Part shown: positions 35,817 through 44,477 of the stretch, one piece after another
Layout of the letters: each line of letters begins with the position of its first letter
Position numbering within the stretch: the stretch's first letter is position 1
Assembly (NCBI GenBank): GCA_913050215.1
Contig: CAJXBG010000004.1
Coordinates: 1 to 64,000, forward strand
DNA length: 64,000 nt
From: an uncultured Gammaproteobacteria bacterium
GTDB taxonomy: Bacteria; Pseudomonadota; Gammaproteobacteria; Pseudomonadales; Azotimanducaceae
Reading direction: 5' to 3'
Program-made: the position numbers and the translations under genes
Notes under the pieces: generated by a model
What the model was told of the DNA's origin: nothing
The model's input: only the letters and a program-made list of their open reading frames with translations
The model's database searches: none

Positions 35817-37277
35817 TTATTTTTGCTCGGTGAGTTCGCGTAGATTCTGCTCATGGTCGTCTCTATTGATCTGGTAGACATTCAATACCATGAGTGCCAT
35901 GAGATAGAAAAATAGTAAAACAGGCACATACAGTAGCGCTAAATCGAACAGCGTCTCATCTGGAATCTCGCCGGGCTTTGCCTGGGTCGGGAATTGTACG
36001 TAGGCCAGTATTTGTCCCGCAACGACAACACCAAGGCCATTGACTGCTTTTTGTGAAAAGCTGTTGGCCGCAAAAAATATCCCCTCAGATCTTCTGCCGG
36101 TTTTTACCTCACTATCCTCTACCACGTCCGCAATCATCGCTGCGATCAAAGCAGCAGAGGTAATAACAAGCGTTACCTCAATCGTATTGAACACAATTAG
36201 GGTGTTAAACAATACGTTAATGGCCAGAGAGAAGTCTCCAATCATCAGTATGTAGGGGGCGGCGTTGTTTTCAGGAAACCAACCCAGCATGCGCAAAATA
36301 TAGGGCAGTGGTGCGAGTGCAAATGCCAAGCCGGTAATCGTCATTGCCCCTTTTTTCTTTCCAAGCCATTTCGATATGCGCGGTGCAATGAACAGTGCAA
36401 TGAGTGCCGAGAGATAATAGGGTAGGTTCATAATACCAATTTGGAAAGTTGTGAATTCCCAGAAGTGCCTGGAAAAGTAAATGCTCAGAGATGTTGAGAC
36501 GCCTGCCGCTACCGCATACAACAATGCAAAGATGAACAGTGCAAAAAATGAGCGATTGTTTAGCGTCTCTTTAATCTCTAATGTTGTTCTCTTTAAATTG
36601 AATGGCGCCATGGGCGGAGGTTGTTTCAAGTTCGGTATATGGCGATGAGTACCTATGGCGCTGGCGTAAATAGAAATAAAGATAATGATTGATGCCGTGA
36701 GACCATAATTACTCCATCCTGCTATGTATTCCGTGCCACCTTTTGATTCTGGCAGAAACACAAGGTAGTTCAGCACAGCCATAGTCAAACCGCCCCACCA
36801 GCCGAAGAAGTATCGATAGCTCATCATCTCCGTGCGCTCATCGTAGTCGTCCGTGAGTTCGGCTACCAATGCTGTAGATGGAATTTCATAGAAAGTAATC
36901 AGGGTGCGTATGATGACGGCCGTACAGACAAAATAGAGGAATAATCCTGTTTCATCCCAGTCAGGTGGCGACCAAAGGAAGTAATACGCCACCGCGACGG
37001 GCAATCCCGCCATATACATAAAGGGGTGTCGTCGGCCCCACTTTGAATGAGTGTTGTCTGATATGTATCCAACTAACGGATCAGATACGGCATCGAATAT
37101 CAATGCGATCAAAATGCCAATGGAAACTAGGTCTGCTCGCAGACCGACTATCTGACTGTAGAAAAAAAGCAGCAAGTAGTTAAAGCCGTTGCTTTTCGCG
37201 CCATTTGCGACGGCGCCAAATCCGTAATAGAACTTAGTGAAAAAGTCGAGTTTCTGACTTGAAGAGGATGCGCTCAT
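35817..37277 (-). CDS. MFS transporter, GPH (MelB-like) cation symporter family
   Basis: A 486-residue, 12-helix carrier. FTKFYYGFGAVANGAKSNGF at the N-terminus, the loop FDAVSDPLVGYISDNTHSKWGRRHPFM and YEIPSTALVAELTDDYDERT are hallmarks of the glycoside-pentoside-hexuronide:cation symporter family. DPLVG with RRHP is the MelB-type sodium/sugar signature. It faces a putative esterase gene divergently across 155 bases. Cargo is probably a sugar or sugar-like compound but is not readable. Confidence 0.9.
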   Translation of the reverse strand: MSASSSSQKLDFFTKFYYGFGAVANGAKSNGFNYLLLFFYSQIVGLRADLVSIGILIALIFDAVSDPLVGYISDNTHSKWGRRHPFMYMAGLPVAVAYYFLWSPPDWDETGLFLYFVCTAVIIRTLITFYEIPSTALVAELTDDYDERTEMMSYRYFFGWWGGLTMAVLNYLVFLPESKGGTEYIAGWSNYGLTASIIIFISIYASAIGTHRHIPNLKQPPPMAPFNLKRTTLEIKETLNNRSFFALFIFALLYAVAAGVSTSLSIYFSRHFWEFTTFQIGIMNLPYYLSALIALFIAPRISKWLGKKKGAMTITGLAFALAPLPYILRMLGWFPENNAAPYILMIGDFSLAINVLFNTLIVFNTIEVTLVITSAALIAAMIADVVEDSEVKTGRRSEGIFFAANSFSQKAVNGLGVVVAGQILAYVQFPTQAKPGEIPDETLFDLALLYVPVLLFFYLMALMVLNVYQINRDDHEQNLRELTEQK

Positions 37278-37432
37278 TATTTTTATAGCTACTCGCTAGC
37301 GGTTTATGGATTTCGAGCTCGGCAATCTATCACGGAATAACGCAAAGAAGCATGCCATTTAGCGCTTTTCTTATTAGACGTATCCCCGCATGATGTTGTC
37401 ACCCACCGATAGCTCGACTGAAGGAATTTCTC

Positions 37433-38458
37433 ATGCCTACTCATAATTTCAATGCCCTTAATGGTCGGGTCGAAACCATTATTATTCATTCCGCCACACT
37501 GGAGGGGAATCTATTAGGAGATCCCATTGATCGGGAAGTTGCGGTATATCTACCACCTAATTACGACACCTCAACGAAGGAATATCCGTTACTGGTTGAT
37601 CTTGTAGGCTATACGGGCAGCGGGCTTTCCCATGCGGGTTGGAAAAGCTTTGGTGAAAGCGTTCCTCAACGCGTAGAAAGGCTTGTAAATGCAGGGGATA
37701 TGGGTGAGGTGATCATCGCATTGCCGGACTGTTTTACATCGTTGGGCGGTAATCAGTACATCGATTCCCTGGCGATGGGCAACTGGGCGGCCTATCTGAC
37801 AAATGAAATGCTCCCGACGATAGAAAAGCAATTTCGCGTTAAGCCTGGCGCCGAACATCGGGGTGTTTTTGGTAAATCCAGTGGTGGATACGGCGCAATC
37901 GTGCATGGCATGTGCCACGCAAGCCATTGGGGTGCAGTTGCCTGCCATTCCGGCGATATGGCGTTTGATCTGGTTTATCGCAATGATTTTGCGAAGACCA
38001 TTATGGCGCTCGATGCTGCCGGTGGCAGCATTGAATCGTTTATGTCCGGATTGGCCTCGAACCAGAAAATTTCAGGCGCTGACTTTGAAGCCCTAATGGT
38101 GCTGGCGATGGCGGCAACCTATGATCCAGACCCAGCAAGTCCGTATGGAATTCAGCTACCCTTCACAATGGACACCTGTGAAATTGTTCCGGAGCGTTGG
38201 CAGGCTTGGCTAAAATGGGATCCGATCCAAATCATCGAGTCTGAGACAGCACAACGGAATCTGCGTTCTCTTAAGGCGGTTTATATTGATTGTGGAACCA
38301 AGGATCAGTATGCACTCGCTTTCGGAGCGCGTCAGTTTGTCAGAAAGCTGGAGCAGTTTGGCATTCAGCACTGCTATGCTGAATTCCCGGATAACCACTC
38401 AAGCATTGACTATCGAATGGATGAATCTTTGCCATTCCTATATAGGGCCCTCTCTTAA
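37433..38458 (+). CDS. Esterase D family alpha/beta hydrolase
   Basis: A 341-residue cytosolic hydrolase. YPLLVDLVGYTGSG follows the start of the fold, FGKSSGGYGAIVHG gives the GxSxGG nucleophile, and DNHSSIDYRMD the His. AAGGA is seven bases before the ATG. It is transcribed away from the GPH carrier gene, so the carrier may bring in an ester-bearing substrate; this is inference. No signal peptide is present. Confidence 0.88.
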   Translation: MPTHNFNALNGRVETIIIHSATLEGNLLGDPIDREVAVYLPPNYDTSTKEYPLLVDLVGYTGSGLSHAGWKSFGESVPQRVERLVNAGDMGEVIIALPDCFTSLGGNQYIDSLAMGNWAAYLTNEMLPTIEKQFRVKPGAEHRGVFGKSSGGYGAIVHGMCHASHWGAVACHSGDMAFDLVYRNDFAKTIMALDAAGGSIESFMSGLASNQKISGADFEALMVLAMAATYDPDPASPYGIQLPFTMDTCEIVPERWQAWLKWDPIQIIESETAQRNLRSLKAVYIDCGTKDQYALAFGARQFVRKLEQFGIQHCYAEFPDNHSSIDYRMDESLPFLYRALS

Positions 38459-38512
38459 TATACGCCTAGCGATGGTGCAAAGCGGTTTTCGGGAGAGCCC
38501 TGAGAGCGATTG

Positions 38513-38806
38513 TTAACCCACGCCATCGACATATTCGATTTCGGGTGCGCCGGCCATAAACGGACCGAGTTTGCCACCGATTGATCTGAAGTGATCGGAT
38601 TTGCCATGTGCATCAAGGGCGTCCTGATCTGTGTATTGTTCCAGTACGATATAAACGTTTTTGTCTTCTCTTGACTGGTGTAACGAATAGAAATTGTTTC
38701 CTGGTTCGCTGCTTGCAACTACAGCTTGAAGCTCCAGAAAAGTTGATTCAAATTCAGCGTTCTTTCCTTCTTGAATTTTTAGTTTGGCGATGACTCCAAT
38801 TGTCAT
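38513..38806 (-). CDS. Antibiotic biosynthesis monooxygenase (ABM) family protein
   Basis: A 97-residue ferredoxin-like dimeric barrel protein: VIAKLKIQEGKNAEFEST, EPGNNFYSLHQSRED, VLEQYTDQDALDAHGKSDHF. This is the standard layout of quinol/ABM monooxygenases such as YgiN, which act on quinones without metal or cofactor. It converges on the esterase gene. The start is supported by GGGAGAAAT upstream. The substrate is unknown. Confidence 0.9.
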   Translation of the reverse strand: MTIGVIAKLKIQEGKNAEFESTFLELQAVVASSEPGNNFYSLHQSREDKNVYIVLEQYTDQDALDAHGKSDHFRSIGGKLGPFMAGAPEIEYVDGVG

Positions 38807-39006
38807 TTATTTCTCCCTTGACGATTGTTTTGCACTAATGCTTTGCTAGTAAATGTAAATAACCGGACACAATTTAGGCCGGAAATTATTGGACTCACGA
38901 ACTGTTTAAATGGCTAAATTCGCGGTCGCAATACTATACACCATAGCAAGTCGATATCGTGCTATCGAACGAATTGTAACTGCCCAGAATTTAAAAGGAC
39001 GTGGAA

Positions 39007-39393
39007 TTGGCGCTTGAATTTGATTTTGAGCAATTCGAAAATCTGGTTGTGATGAGGTTGACCGGTACGCCTACGGCTGATGAGCTCGGCGCGGGCTACG
39101 CGAAGATATTTGAGGACGAACGTTTTGTCGAGGGCATGCATTGTATTTGGGACTGCAGCGAAATCGACTTGAAGCGTATACCTATCAGCGAAGTGCGTCG
39201 ACTGCCTGCCGTATTACGGCAGTTTATGGTTCGCAGAGGCTCTGATTACAAAGCTGCCATCGTGACTTCCCGCGGGTCCGACTATCAGTTGTTGCGTATA
39301 TACCTGACTATTCTGAAACTGATTGGTGATATTCAATTCAGGCTATTTCGGAGCGTCGACAAAGCTAATCGTTGGATAAATAATGTCGTATAG
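39007..39393 (+). CDS. Hypothetical protein, SpoIIAA-like fold possible
   Basis: A protein of about 128 residues that I do not recognise with certainty. Alternating strands and helices (VVMRLTGTPTADEL, GMHCIWDCSEIDL, YKAAIVTS, RLFRSVDKANRWI) resemble the SpoIIAA/STAS-like proteins that report a small domain without enzyme residues. Start: the TTG at 39007 has AGGA seven bases upstream, while the in-frame GTG at 39001 would be only one base from it, so I prefer TTG. It lies 60 bases before efpL on the same strand. Confidence 0.6.
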   Translation: MALEFDFEQFENLVVMRLTGTPTADELGAGYAKIFEDERFVEGMHCIWDCSEIDLKRIPISEVRRLPAVLRQFMVRRGSDYKAAIVTSRGSDYQLLRIYLTILKLIGDIQFRLFRSVDKANRWINNVV

Positions 39394-39452
39394 CTCACAG
39401 CGGGGCGCCTCGCGGTGTACAATGCATTTTTTGTCAGAATAGCGATCTCGCA

Positions 39453-40019
39453 ATGCCGAAAGCCAGTGATCTTAAAAAGGGTGAAGTTGTCGAAATAGAC
39501 GGTTCCCCGCATATTGTTAAACACCTTGAAGCCAAAAGTCCCTCTTCTCGAGGTGCCTCGACGCTGTATAAAGTGCGGTTCAACAATCTGATTTCCGGTC
39601 AGAAAAGAGATGAGTCATACAAGGGCGATGATATGATTCGGCCCGCTGATTGCCAGCGAGTCCAGGTTTCATTCTCTTACATCGATGTAGACCAGTACAT
39701 TTTCATGAACAATGAGGATTACAGTCAGTACGGGTTGAACAGGGAAACACTCGATGGTCAGTTGGAGTATCTCATCGACGGTCTCGAAGGCATTACTGCA
39801 TTGCTGGTTGACGGTGACATAGCGGCCATCGATCTGCCCCAGTCCGTTGTGATGGTAATCACCGAGACAGCGCCTGGCATTAAGGGTGCATCAGCCAGCG
39901 CGAGGACCAAGCCCGCGACAATGTCTACAGGGCTTGTCATTCAGGTGCCCGAATATATCGAGCAGGGCGAATCAGTTAAGGTAAATACCACTAACGCTAA
40001 ATTTATGTCGAGAGCCTGA
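39453..40019 (+). CDS. efpL: Elongation factor P-like protein EfpL (YeiP)
   Basis: A 188-residue three-domain EF-P paralogue. The domain I loop has SPSSRGAS with Arg33 at the tip, where canonical EF-P has the modified Lys. The C-terminal signature ETAPGIKGASASARTKPATMSTGLVIQVP is near that of E. coli YeiP. It binds the ribosome E site and relieves stalls at prolines and other difficult sequences. ArfB is encoded six bases downstream, so two translation-rescue proteins are probably made together. Start ATG at 39453 lacks a clear ribosome-binding site. Confidence 0.93.
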   Translation: MPKASDLKKGEVVEIDGSPHIVKHLEAKSPSSRGASTLYKVRFNNLISGQKRDESYKGDDMIRPADCQRVQVSFSYIDVDQYIFMNNEDYSQYGLNRETLDGQLEYLIDGLEGITALLVDGDIAAIDLPQSVVMVITETAPGIKGASASARTKPATMSTGLVIQVPEYIEQGESVKVNTTNAKFMSRA

Positions 40020-40025
40020 GTTGTC

Positions 40026-40433
40026 ATGCCGCTAGGTGTAGCAGATATTCCAGAGGCCGAAATCGAATTTTCTGCAGTTCGCGCCAGTGGGCCGGGCGGT
40101 CAAAACGTCAATAAAGTCTCAACAGCAATACACCTTCGGTTTGATATCAACAGGTCCAGTTTGCCCTCCGATTTGAAGGAGCGATTGCTAAAGTTGCGTG
40201 ATCGCCGTGTATCGGATGCGGGTGTCATCATTATCAAGGCACAAAACAGTAGGAGTCAGGAGAAAAACAAACAAGAGGCCTTGTCTCGATTAAATGATTT
40301 GCTTATAAAAGCGCAGGTACAACACAAGACTCGGCGGGTTACCAGACCAACCTTCAGTTCTGTGAACAAACGTCTGGACCGTAAAACACGACAGGGCCAG
40401 AAAAAGAAACTTCGACGCTCTGTCGATGACTAG
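40026..40433 (+). CDS. arfB: Alternative ribosome-rescue factor ArfB (YaeJ)
   Basis: A 135-residue peptidyl-tRNA hydrolase of the RF1-domain family. GPGGQNVNKVSTAIHL contains the catalytic GGQ, and the basic tail after about residue 110 (RPTFSSVNKRLDRKTRQGQKK) matches the part that fills the empty mRNA channel of stalled ribosomes. It frees ribosomes from nonstop messages without needing a stop codon. It follows efpL after six bases. Confidence 0.95.
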   Translation: MPLGVADIPEAEIEFSAVRASGPGGQNVNKVSTAIHLRFDINRSSLPSDLKERLLKLRDRRVSDAGVIIIKAQNSRSQEKNKQEALSRLNDLLIKAQVQHKTRRVTRPTFSSVNKRLDRKTRQGQKKKLRRSVDD

Positions 40434-40436
40434 TCG

Positions 40437-41723
40437 TTAGCTATAGCGCGACTCCGTCACTGCATCAGTATCTCCAGACATCACCTGCTCCAACGAGTTT
40501 TTTAGATCCATCAAGTAGATATCTGTGACTTCAGCGTGAAAAGGCGAAAGCATTAAATGCAGTGATCGTGGCTCTGTTGTCAAACTCGTAAACCAACCTC
40601 GCTTGTACATTTGCTTGTAAACAGCAAAAACATTTTCGGTAGGGTGACTGAACGCTACAATGCCGACCTGTGGCGTACCCAGAATCTCAAACCCTAGCGC
40701 TTTTACACCTTCTTCAATCGTTTCGCGTGCATCCGTGACCATCTTCTGTTTGGATTTATACCCTTCAATGCCGAGATAGTTCATGACCGCCCAAGCAGCT
40801 GATATGGCGCCGCCGGGACGTGTGCCTGACAATGTTGGTGTGATCATTCGACCGCCTGGCCAGCCATCGCAATCAAAGATCATATGGGCCATCAGGTCCT
40901 CCGCGCGAAACAACACAGAAGATGCACCTTTGGCACAATATCCGTACTTGTGAAGGTCTGCAGACATCGAGGAAACACCATTTACCTCAAAATCAAAGGG
41001 CTTGATATCAGCACCGTTCATGCGAACAAACGGGGCAATGTAGCCGCCTACACAGGCGTCAACATGAAGCCATTTGTTTTCCCGTTCCGCAATTTGACCA
41101 AGCGCTTCTATTGGGTCGATCAAACCGTAGGGAAAGCAGGGAGCCGAGCCCACAATCATCATGGTGTTTGCATCGATTGCTGCAGACATCGCTGCGGGGT
41201 CCGCTAGCAAATTGGGTCCGCAGGCTATTCGCCGAAGTTCCAAGTCCATCATTTGTGCCGCCTTGTCGAAAGCCGGGTGTGCCGAGAAGGGCGCCACAAT
41301 GTTCAGCTTTTGAATAGCGGGCGAAGGATGTTTTGAGCGGTGATAGTCCCGCGCTGCCTTTATCGCCATCGTGATCGAATCCGTACCACCTGATGTTATA
41401 GAGCCGACACCAGTCTCTGGCGCATGGAGCAATGACAGACCCATACCGATGACCTCATCCTCCATTTGTTTGAGAGAAGGAAATGCTGCAGGTCCAAGGC
41501 CATTTTCGGACATATAAAGGGTGTAGGCTTCTTTTTGCACCCGTGCGACATCTTCACCTGCATTAAACACATAGACGGCGGTTTTACCTTCACGCCATTT
41601 TGCGTCTCCGCTCCCTCTATTGATCATTTCGGTTTTCAATTCTGGCCATGCCTGGCCATGCTTCGGCATGTTTTTCAACATAGTAGTCTCCAAGGGCGGT
41701 AACCTAATGAGTTCTGGCGACAC
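40437..41723 (-). CDS. PLP-dependent decarboxylase / S1P lyase-like aminotransferase
   Basis: A 428-residue fold-type I PLP enzyme. ADLHKYGYCAKGASSVLF holds the Schiff-base Lys, HVDACVGGYIAPF the cofactor Asp, and SGGTDSITMAIKAARDY the phosphate-binding turn. The pattern is that of the aspartate/glutamate decarboxylase and sphingosine-1-phosphate lyase group. It converges on arfB with a three-base gap and faces the long 447-base non-coding stretch upstream. The exact amino acid or sphingoid substrate is not readable. Confidence 0.9.
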   Translation of the reverse strand: MSPELIRLPPLETTMLKNMPKHGQAWPELKTEMINRGSGDAKWREGKTAVYVFNAGEDVARVQKEAYTLYMSENGLGPAAFPSLKQMEDEVIGMGLSLLHAPETGVGSITSGGTDSITMAIKAARDYHRSKHPSPAIQKLNIVAPFSAHPAFDKAAQMMDLELRRIACGPNLLADPAAMSAAIDANTMMIVGSAPCFPYGLIDPIEALGQIAERENKWLHVDACVGGYIAPFVRMNGADIKPFDFEVNGVSSMSADLHKYGYCAKGASSVLFRAEDLMAHMIFDCDGWPGGRMITPTLSGTRPGGAISAAWAVMNYLGIEGYKSKQKMVTDARETIEEGVKALGFEILGTPQVGIVAFSHPTENVFAVYKQMYKRGWFTSLTTEPRSLHLMLSPFHAEVTDIYLMDLKNSLEQVMSGDTDAVTESRYS

Positions 41724-42170
41724 AGAGAGCGCAGCCAGATCACGTTCTTTGATAATACCAGTAAGCGCGGCCGGAAAGTGTGACTTATGTTAGGATTTTG
41801 CGATGAGAGTAATGCTGCGATTTGGTATGCCTAAAACACCATAATTTGATCGGACCGATAGTGCGAACGCCGGGACAAAAAGCGCAGGTGTCAATAAAGG
41901 CAGTATTGGTCAATTCCTGATAAGTTTTGTTAATTGCGAATAGTGGTTGCAAAGGTTATTGCGTCAGACCATTGTCAGTTTATCTTTTGGGCTTGGCTCG
42001 GATTACTGTGGCTTCAATGCTTTTGGCGGGCGTTACAATCTGGCAGCGGGAATGCTAATGCGTGTACATGCCATCGATGGGCTACGATTGTGTTTGCGTT
42101 CGCTCAAAATATTGAAAAGTGTAAGGCGTAAAAATATGAATTTATACAAGGATGTGCGGGAGATATCCAC
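41724..42170. other. Intergenic stretch, 447 bases
   Basis: This gap lies between the divergent decarboxylase and beta-lactamase-like genes. Short open frames on the plus strand (from about 41934) have no ribosome-binding site, no clear start and no recognisable product. I see no tRNA, repeat or clear hairpin. It probably holds promoters for both genes, but no convincing -35/-10 pair stands out. Confidence 0.5.
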
Positions 42171-43205
42171 TTGCTGAAATCTCACTCTATTGATACCAAC
42201 CTCCCAAAATTACCCGAGCAACCTGAAGGAGTTGCATGGCCTACAAGGTCATGGCAAAAAAACAAAATTCGGACTAACGACTCGGTAAGGTTTCTAAAGC
42301 TGTGTGATGAAATATTTGATCTGAACGAGGCGCAGGGCGTGACGTATGCGCTGGCGATAGTGCAGGGAGGGGAGTTGGTTTATGAACGCTATGATGCGGG
42401 CTCAAGGTCAGGCGTGCTGCAGTATTCATGGTCAATGGGCAAGAGCATCACCCAGGCGCTGGTTGGTATTTTGGTACGGCAGGGAAAGCTTGATATTTAT
42501 GAACCCGCGCAGGTGCCAGAATGGCAAAATGATGCGCGAAGAGAAATCACTTTAGACCAACTATTGCGCATGTCTTCAGGACTTGAGTTCAATGAAGATT
42601 ACGTTGATGGCCAAGCATCAGACGTTATCCCTATGCTGCAATATGAAGGTCGTCATGACACGGGGGCATTCGCCGCGAATAAACCGCTTCTGCATAAACC
42701 TGGAACTCAGTGGTCCTATTCCAGTGGTACGACAAATATTATCTGCCGGATACTGAAGGAGGTTGTCGGTGACGGCGCGTCAGGTATGCTCCGTTTTATG
42801 AACAATGAATTGTTTGAACCTATCGGGATAAAAACGGCTACGCCAAAGTTTGATACTTCAGGCACATTCATCGGCTCATCCTTTTTGTTTGCGACACCGC
42901 GTGATTTTGCACGATTTGGTCTGCTCTATTTAAGAGGTGGTACTTGGGATGGAACGGAGATAGTGACACCGGATTGGGTCGACTATGCACGCACCGTGAC
43001 CTATCTCGATGAGACGCAAGCCTATGGCGCTCAATGGTGGATGAAGCCGGATCAAACCGAGTGGTTTTACAGCAGCGGTTACGATGGGCAGCGTATTTTG
43101 TGTGTCCCTGAAAAAGACCTTGTGCTCGTTCGATGCGGGCGCACTCCGGCGGAGGAGATAGACTACGTCTGGGAGAGGTTTAACGGGTTGGTAGATGTCC
43201 TTTAA
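42171..43205 (+). CDS. Serine hydrolase, beta-lactamase class C / esterase family
   Basis: A 344-residue protein. WSMGKSITQ supplies the SxxK nucleophile and base, YSSGTTN the YxN-like element, and a Gly-rich SSGYDGQRIL the third motif. No signal peptide is seen, so it is probably a cytosolic esterase or peptidase rather than a beta-lactamase. The TTG at 42171 has GGGAG nine bases upstream and looks like the real start. It ends in a strong terminator. Confidence 0.87.
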   Translation: MLKSHSIDTNLPKLPEQPEGVAWPTRSWQKNKIRTNDSVRFLKLCDEIFDLNEAQGVTYALAIVQGGELVYERYDAGSRSGVLQYSWSMGKSITQALVGILVRQGKLDIYEPAQVPEWQNDARREITLDQLLRMSSGLEFNEDYVDGQASDVIPMLQYEGRHDTGAFAANKPLLHKPGTQWSYSSGTTNIICRILKEVVGDGASGMLRFMNNELFEPIGIKTATPKFDTSGTFIGSSFLFATPRDFARFGLLYLRGGTWDGTEIVTPDWVDYARTVTYLDETQAYGAQWWMKPDQTEWFYSSGYDGQRILCVPEKDLVLVRCGRTPAEEIDYVWERFNGLVDVL

Positions 43206-43207
43206 TT

Positions 43208-43242
43208 GCAGGGTACCTCCTTGTCAGAGGTATCCTGCTTTT
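43208..43242 (+). terminator. Rho-independent terminator after the serine hydrolase gene
   Basis: GCAGGGTACCTC (43208-43219) pairs along all 12 positions with GAGGTATCCTGC (43227-43238), with one G-T pair, closing the seven-base loop CTTGTCA, and TTTT follows. It is the clearest terminator I found in the window and ends the plus-strand gene. The facing enoyl-CoA hydratase gene ends about 30 bases beyond. Confidence 0.88.
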
Positions 43243-43270
43243 AGCATTTCTGAGCGCTAGTCGTTTTTCA

Positions 43271-44071
43271 CTACTTACCCTGAAAATTACCGGTGCGGCG
43301 CTCGGCAACGGATGCAACGCCCTCTTTGTGATCCGATGTCCTCTGAAGCCAGTATTGTTCGCTGCCTTCGATATCTGTCGCCGCCTGCACTGCATCTGCT
43401 AGACCGGGACGCATTTGCTCCCTGACGGAGATCAGCGCGAGAGGTGCATTCTCTGCAATTTCTCGAGCGAGGCTTGTCGCTGAATCTCTAATGGTTTCAA
43501 CATCAGAATAAATATCTCCGATGCCCCATTCCATCGCAGTTTCTCCGTTGATCCGTCGCCCAGTGTAAAAAAGCAGGTTGGCTTTTTGGGGACCGACGAC
43601 TCTTTGGAGTGTGTGGGTTAGACCAAATCCTGGTGTGAAACCGAGTTTCACAAAATTGGCCGTCATCCTGGTATTTTCACAAACAACCCTGAAATCAGCC
43701 ATCATAGCCAGTCCAAAACCGCCACCAACTGCTGCACCCTGAACGGCTGCGATGACTGGTTTTTTGCAATGAAACAGTCTTACCGCTTCTGTATAAAGTG
43801 GGTTGCGGGTATCAGCTGATTTGGCGCTCAGGACATCGCCCTCCGGTTTTCGGTCAGGGGATGAAAAATTAGCACCTGCACAGAAATGTTTGCCGTTTGA
43901 ACACAAGACGATCGCCCGACATGCACTGTTTGCGTCGAGATCTTCAAAACATTCGGCAAGGTCTCGGATGAGCGAAAGGTCGAAAAAGTTGTTTGGAGGT
44001 CGATTGATTTCGCACTGAGCGACAAACCCATCCAGCATTGTGACCGAAACATCTCCGTATTGTTCTTTCAT
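43271..44071 (-). CDS. Enoyl-CoA hydratase/isomerase family protein
   Basis: A 266-residue crotonase-fold protein. GKHFCAGANFSS and AAVQGAAVGGGFGLAMMADFRV form the CoA-binding and oxyanion-hole loops, and the position where hydratases carry Glu is occupied within GFTPGFGLTHTLQRVVG. The two usual catalytic Glu are not both plain, so hydration or isomerisation cannot be separated. AGGA lies seven bases before the ATG. It is divergent from an acyl-CoA dehydrogenase pair across a 406-base gap. Confidence 0.87.
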   Translation of the reverse strand: MKEQYGDVSVTMLDGFVAQCEINRPPNNFFDLSLIRDLAECFEDLDANSACRAIVLCSNGKHFCAGANFSSPDRKPEGDVLSAKSADTRNPLYTEAVRLFHCKKPVIAAVQGAAVGGGFGLAMMADFRVVCENTRMTANFVKLGFTPGFGLTHTLQRVVGPQKANLLFYTGRRINGETAMEWGIGDIYSDVETIRDSATSLAREIAENAPLALISVREQMRPGLADAVQAATDIEGSEQYWLQRTSDHKEGVASVAERRTGNFQGK

Positions 44072-44477
44072 GGTTGTATCCTGATTTTTGAAAACTGGGT
44101 TCGACTATAACAAACATTTTCGCCCGTTGTAGAGGGTGCTTGGATTATCGGCCGCTCAGTCTAATGGAAACGGGTTTGACACACTGTTTAACGTTGGCGG
44201 TTTTAGCGCAACGACCGTCCATGTGTTTACCTGGCCGATTTTAGTACGATATCCTGCGCCTGCTGAGATGGTGATGCTGAATTTGTCCCCGCACTGCAGG
44301 TAAATGAATGTTTTGTCACTCAGTCAAATGATTTAGCCATCAGAAAAACGCCAAATTTCACTCAAGTGTTTGCTCGCGCTTAACGGCCAATGCGTGCGGC
44401 TGAGTTGATTGATCGACGTGCAAAAAGTGGCAAAAGTCGGTACTGTTGTTTGTTTTTTATTTGATTGAGGGCAAGCA
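44072..44477. other. Intergenic stretch, 406 bases
   Basis: The gap between the divergent hydratase and dehydrogenase genes. TTGACA occurs at 44176-44181, but no good -10 box stands at the right distance. I see no gene, repeat or strong hairpin. A regulatory region for both gene groups is the likely role. Confidence 0.45.

Noticed and set aside
41934-42177. Small plus-strand ORFs in the 447-base gap
   Set aside because: No ribosome-binding site, overlapping frames, and compositions unlike the neighbouring genes.
44176-44181. TTGACA as a promoter for the acyl-CoA dehydrogenase pair
   Set aside because: No acceptable -10 box lies 15-19 bases downstream.
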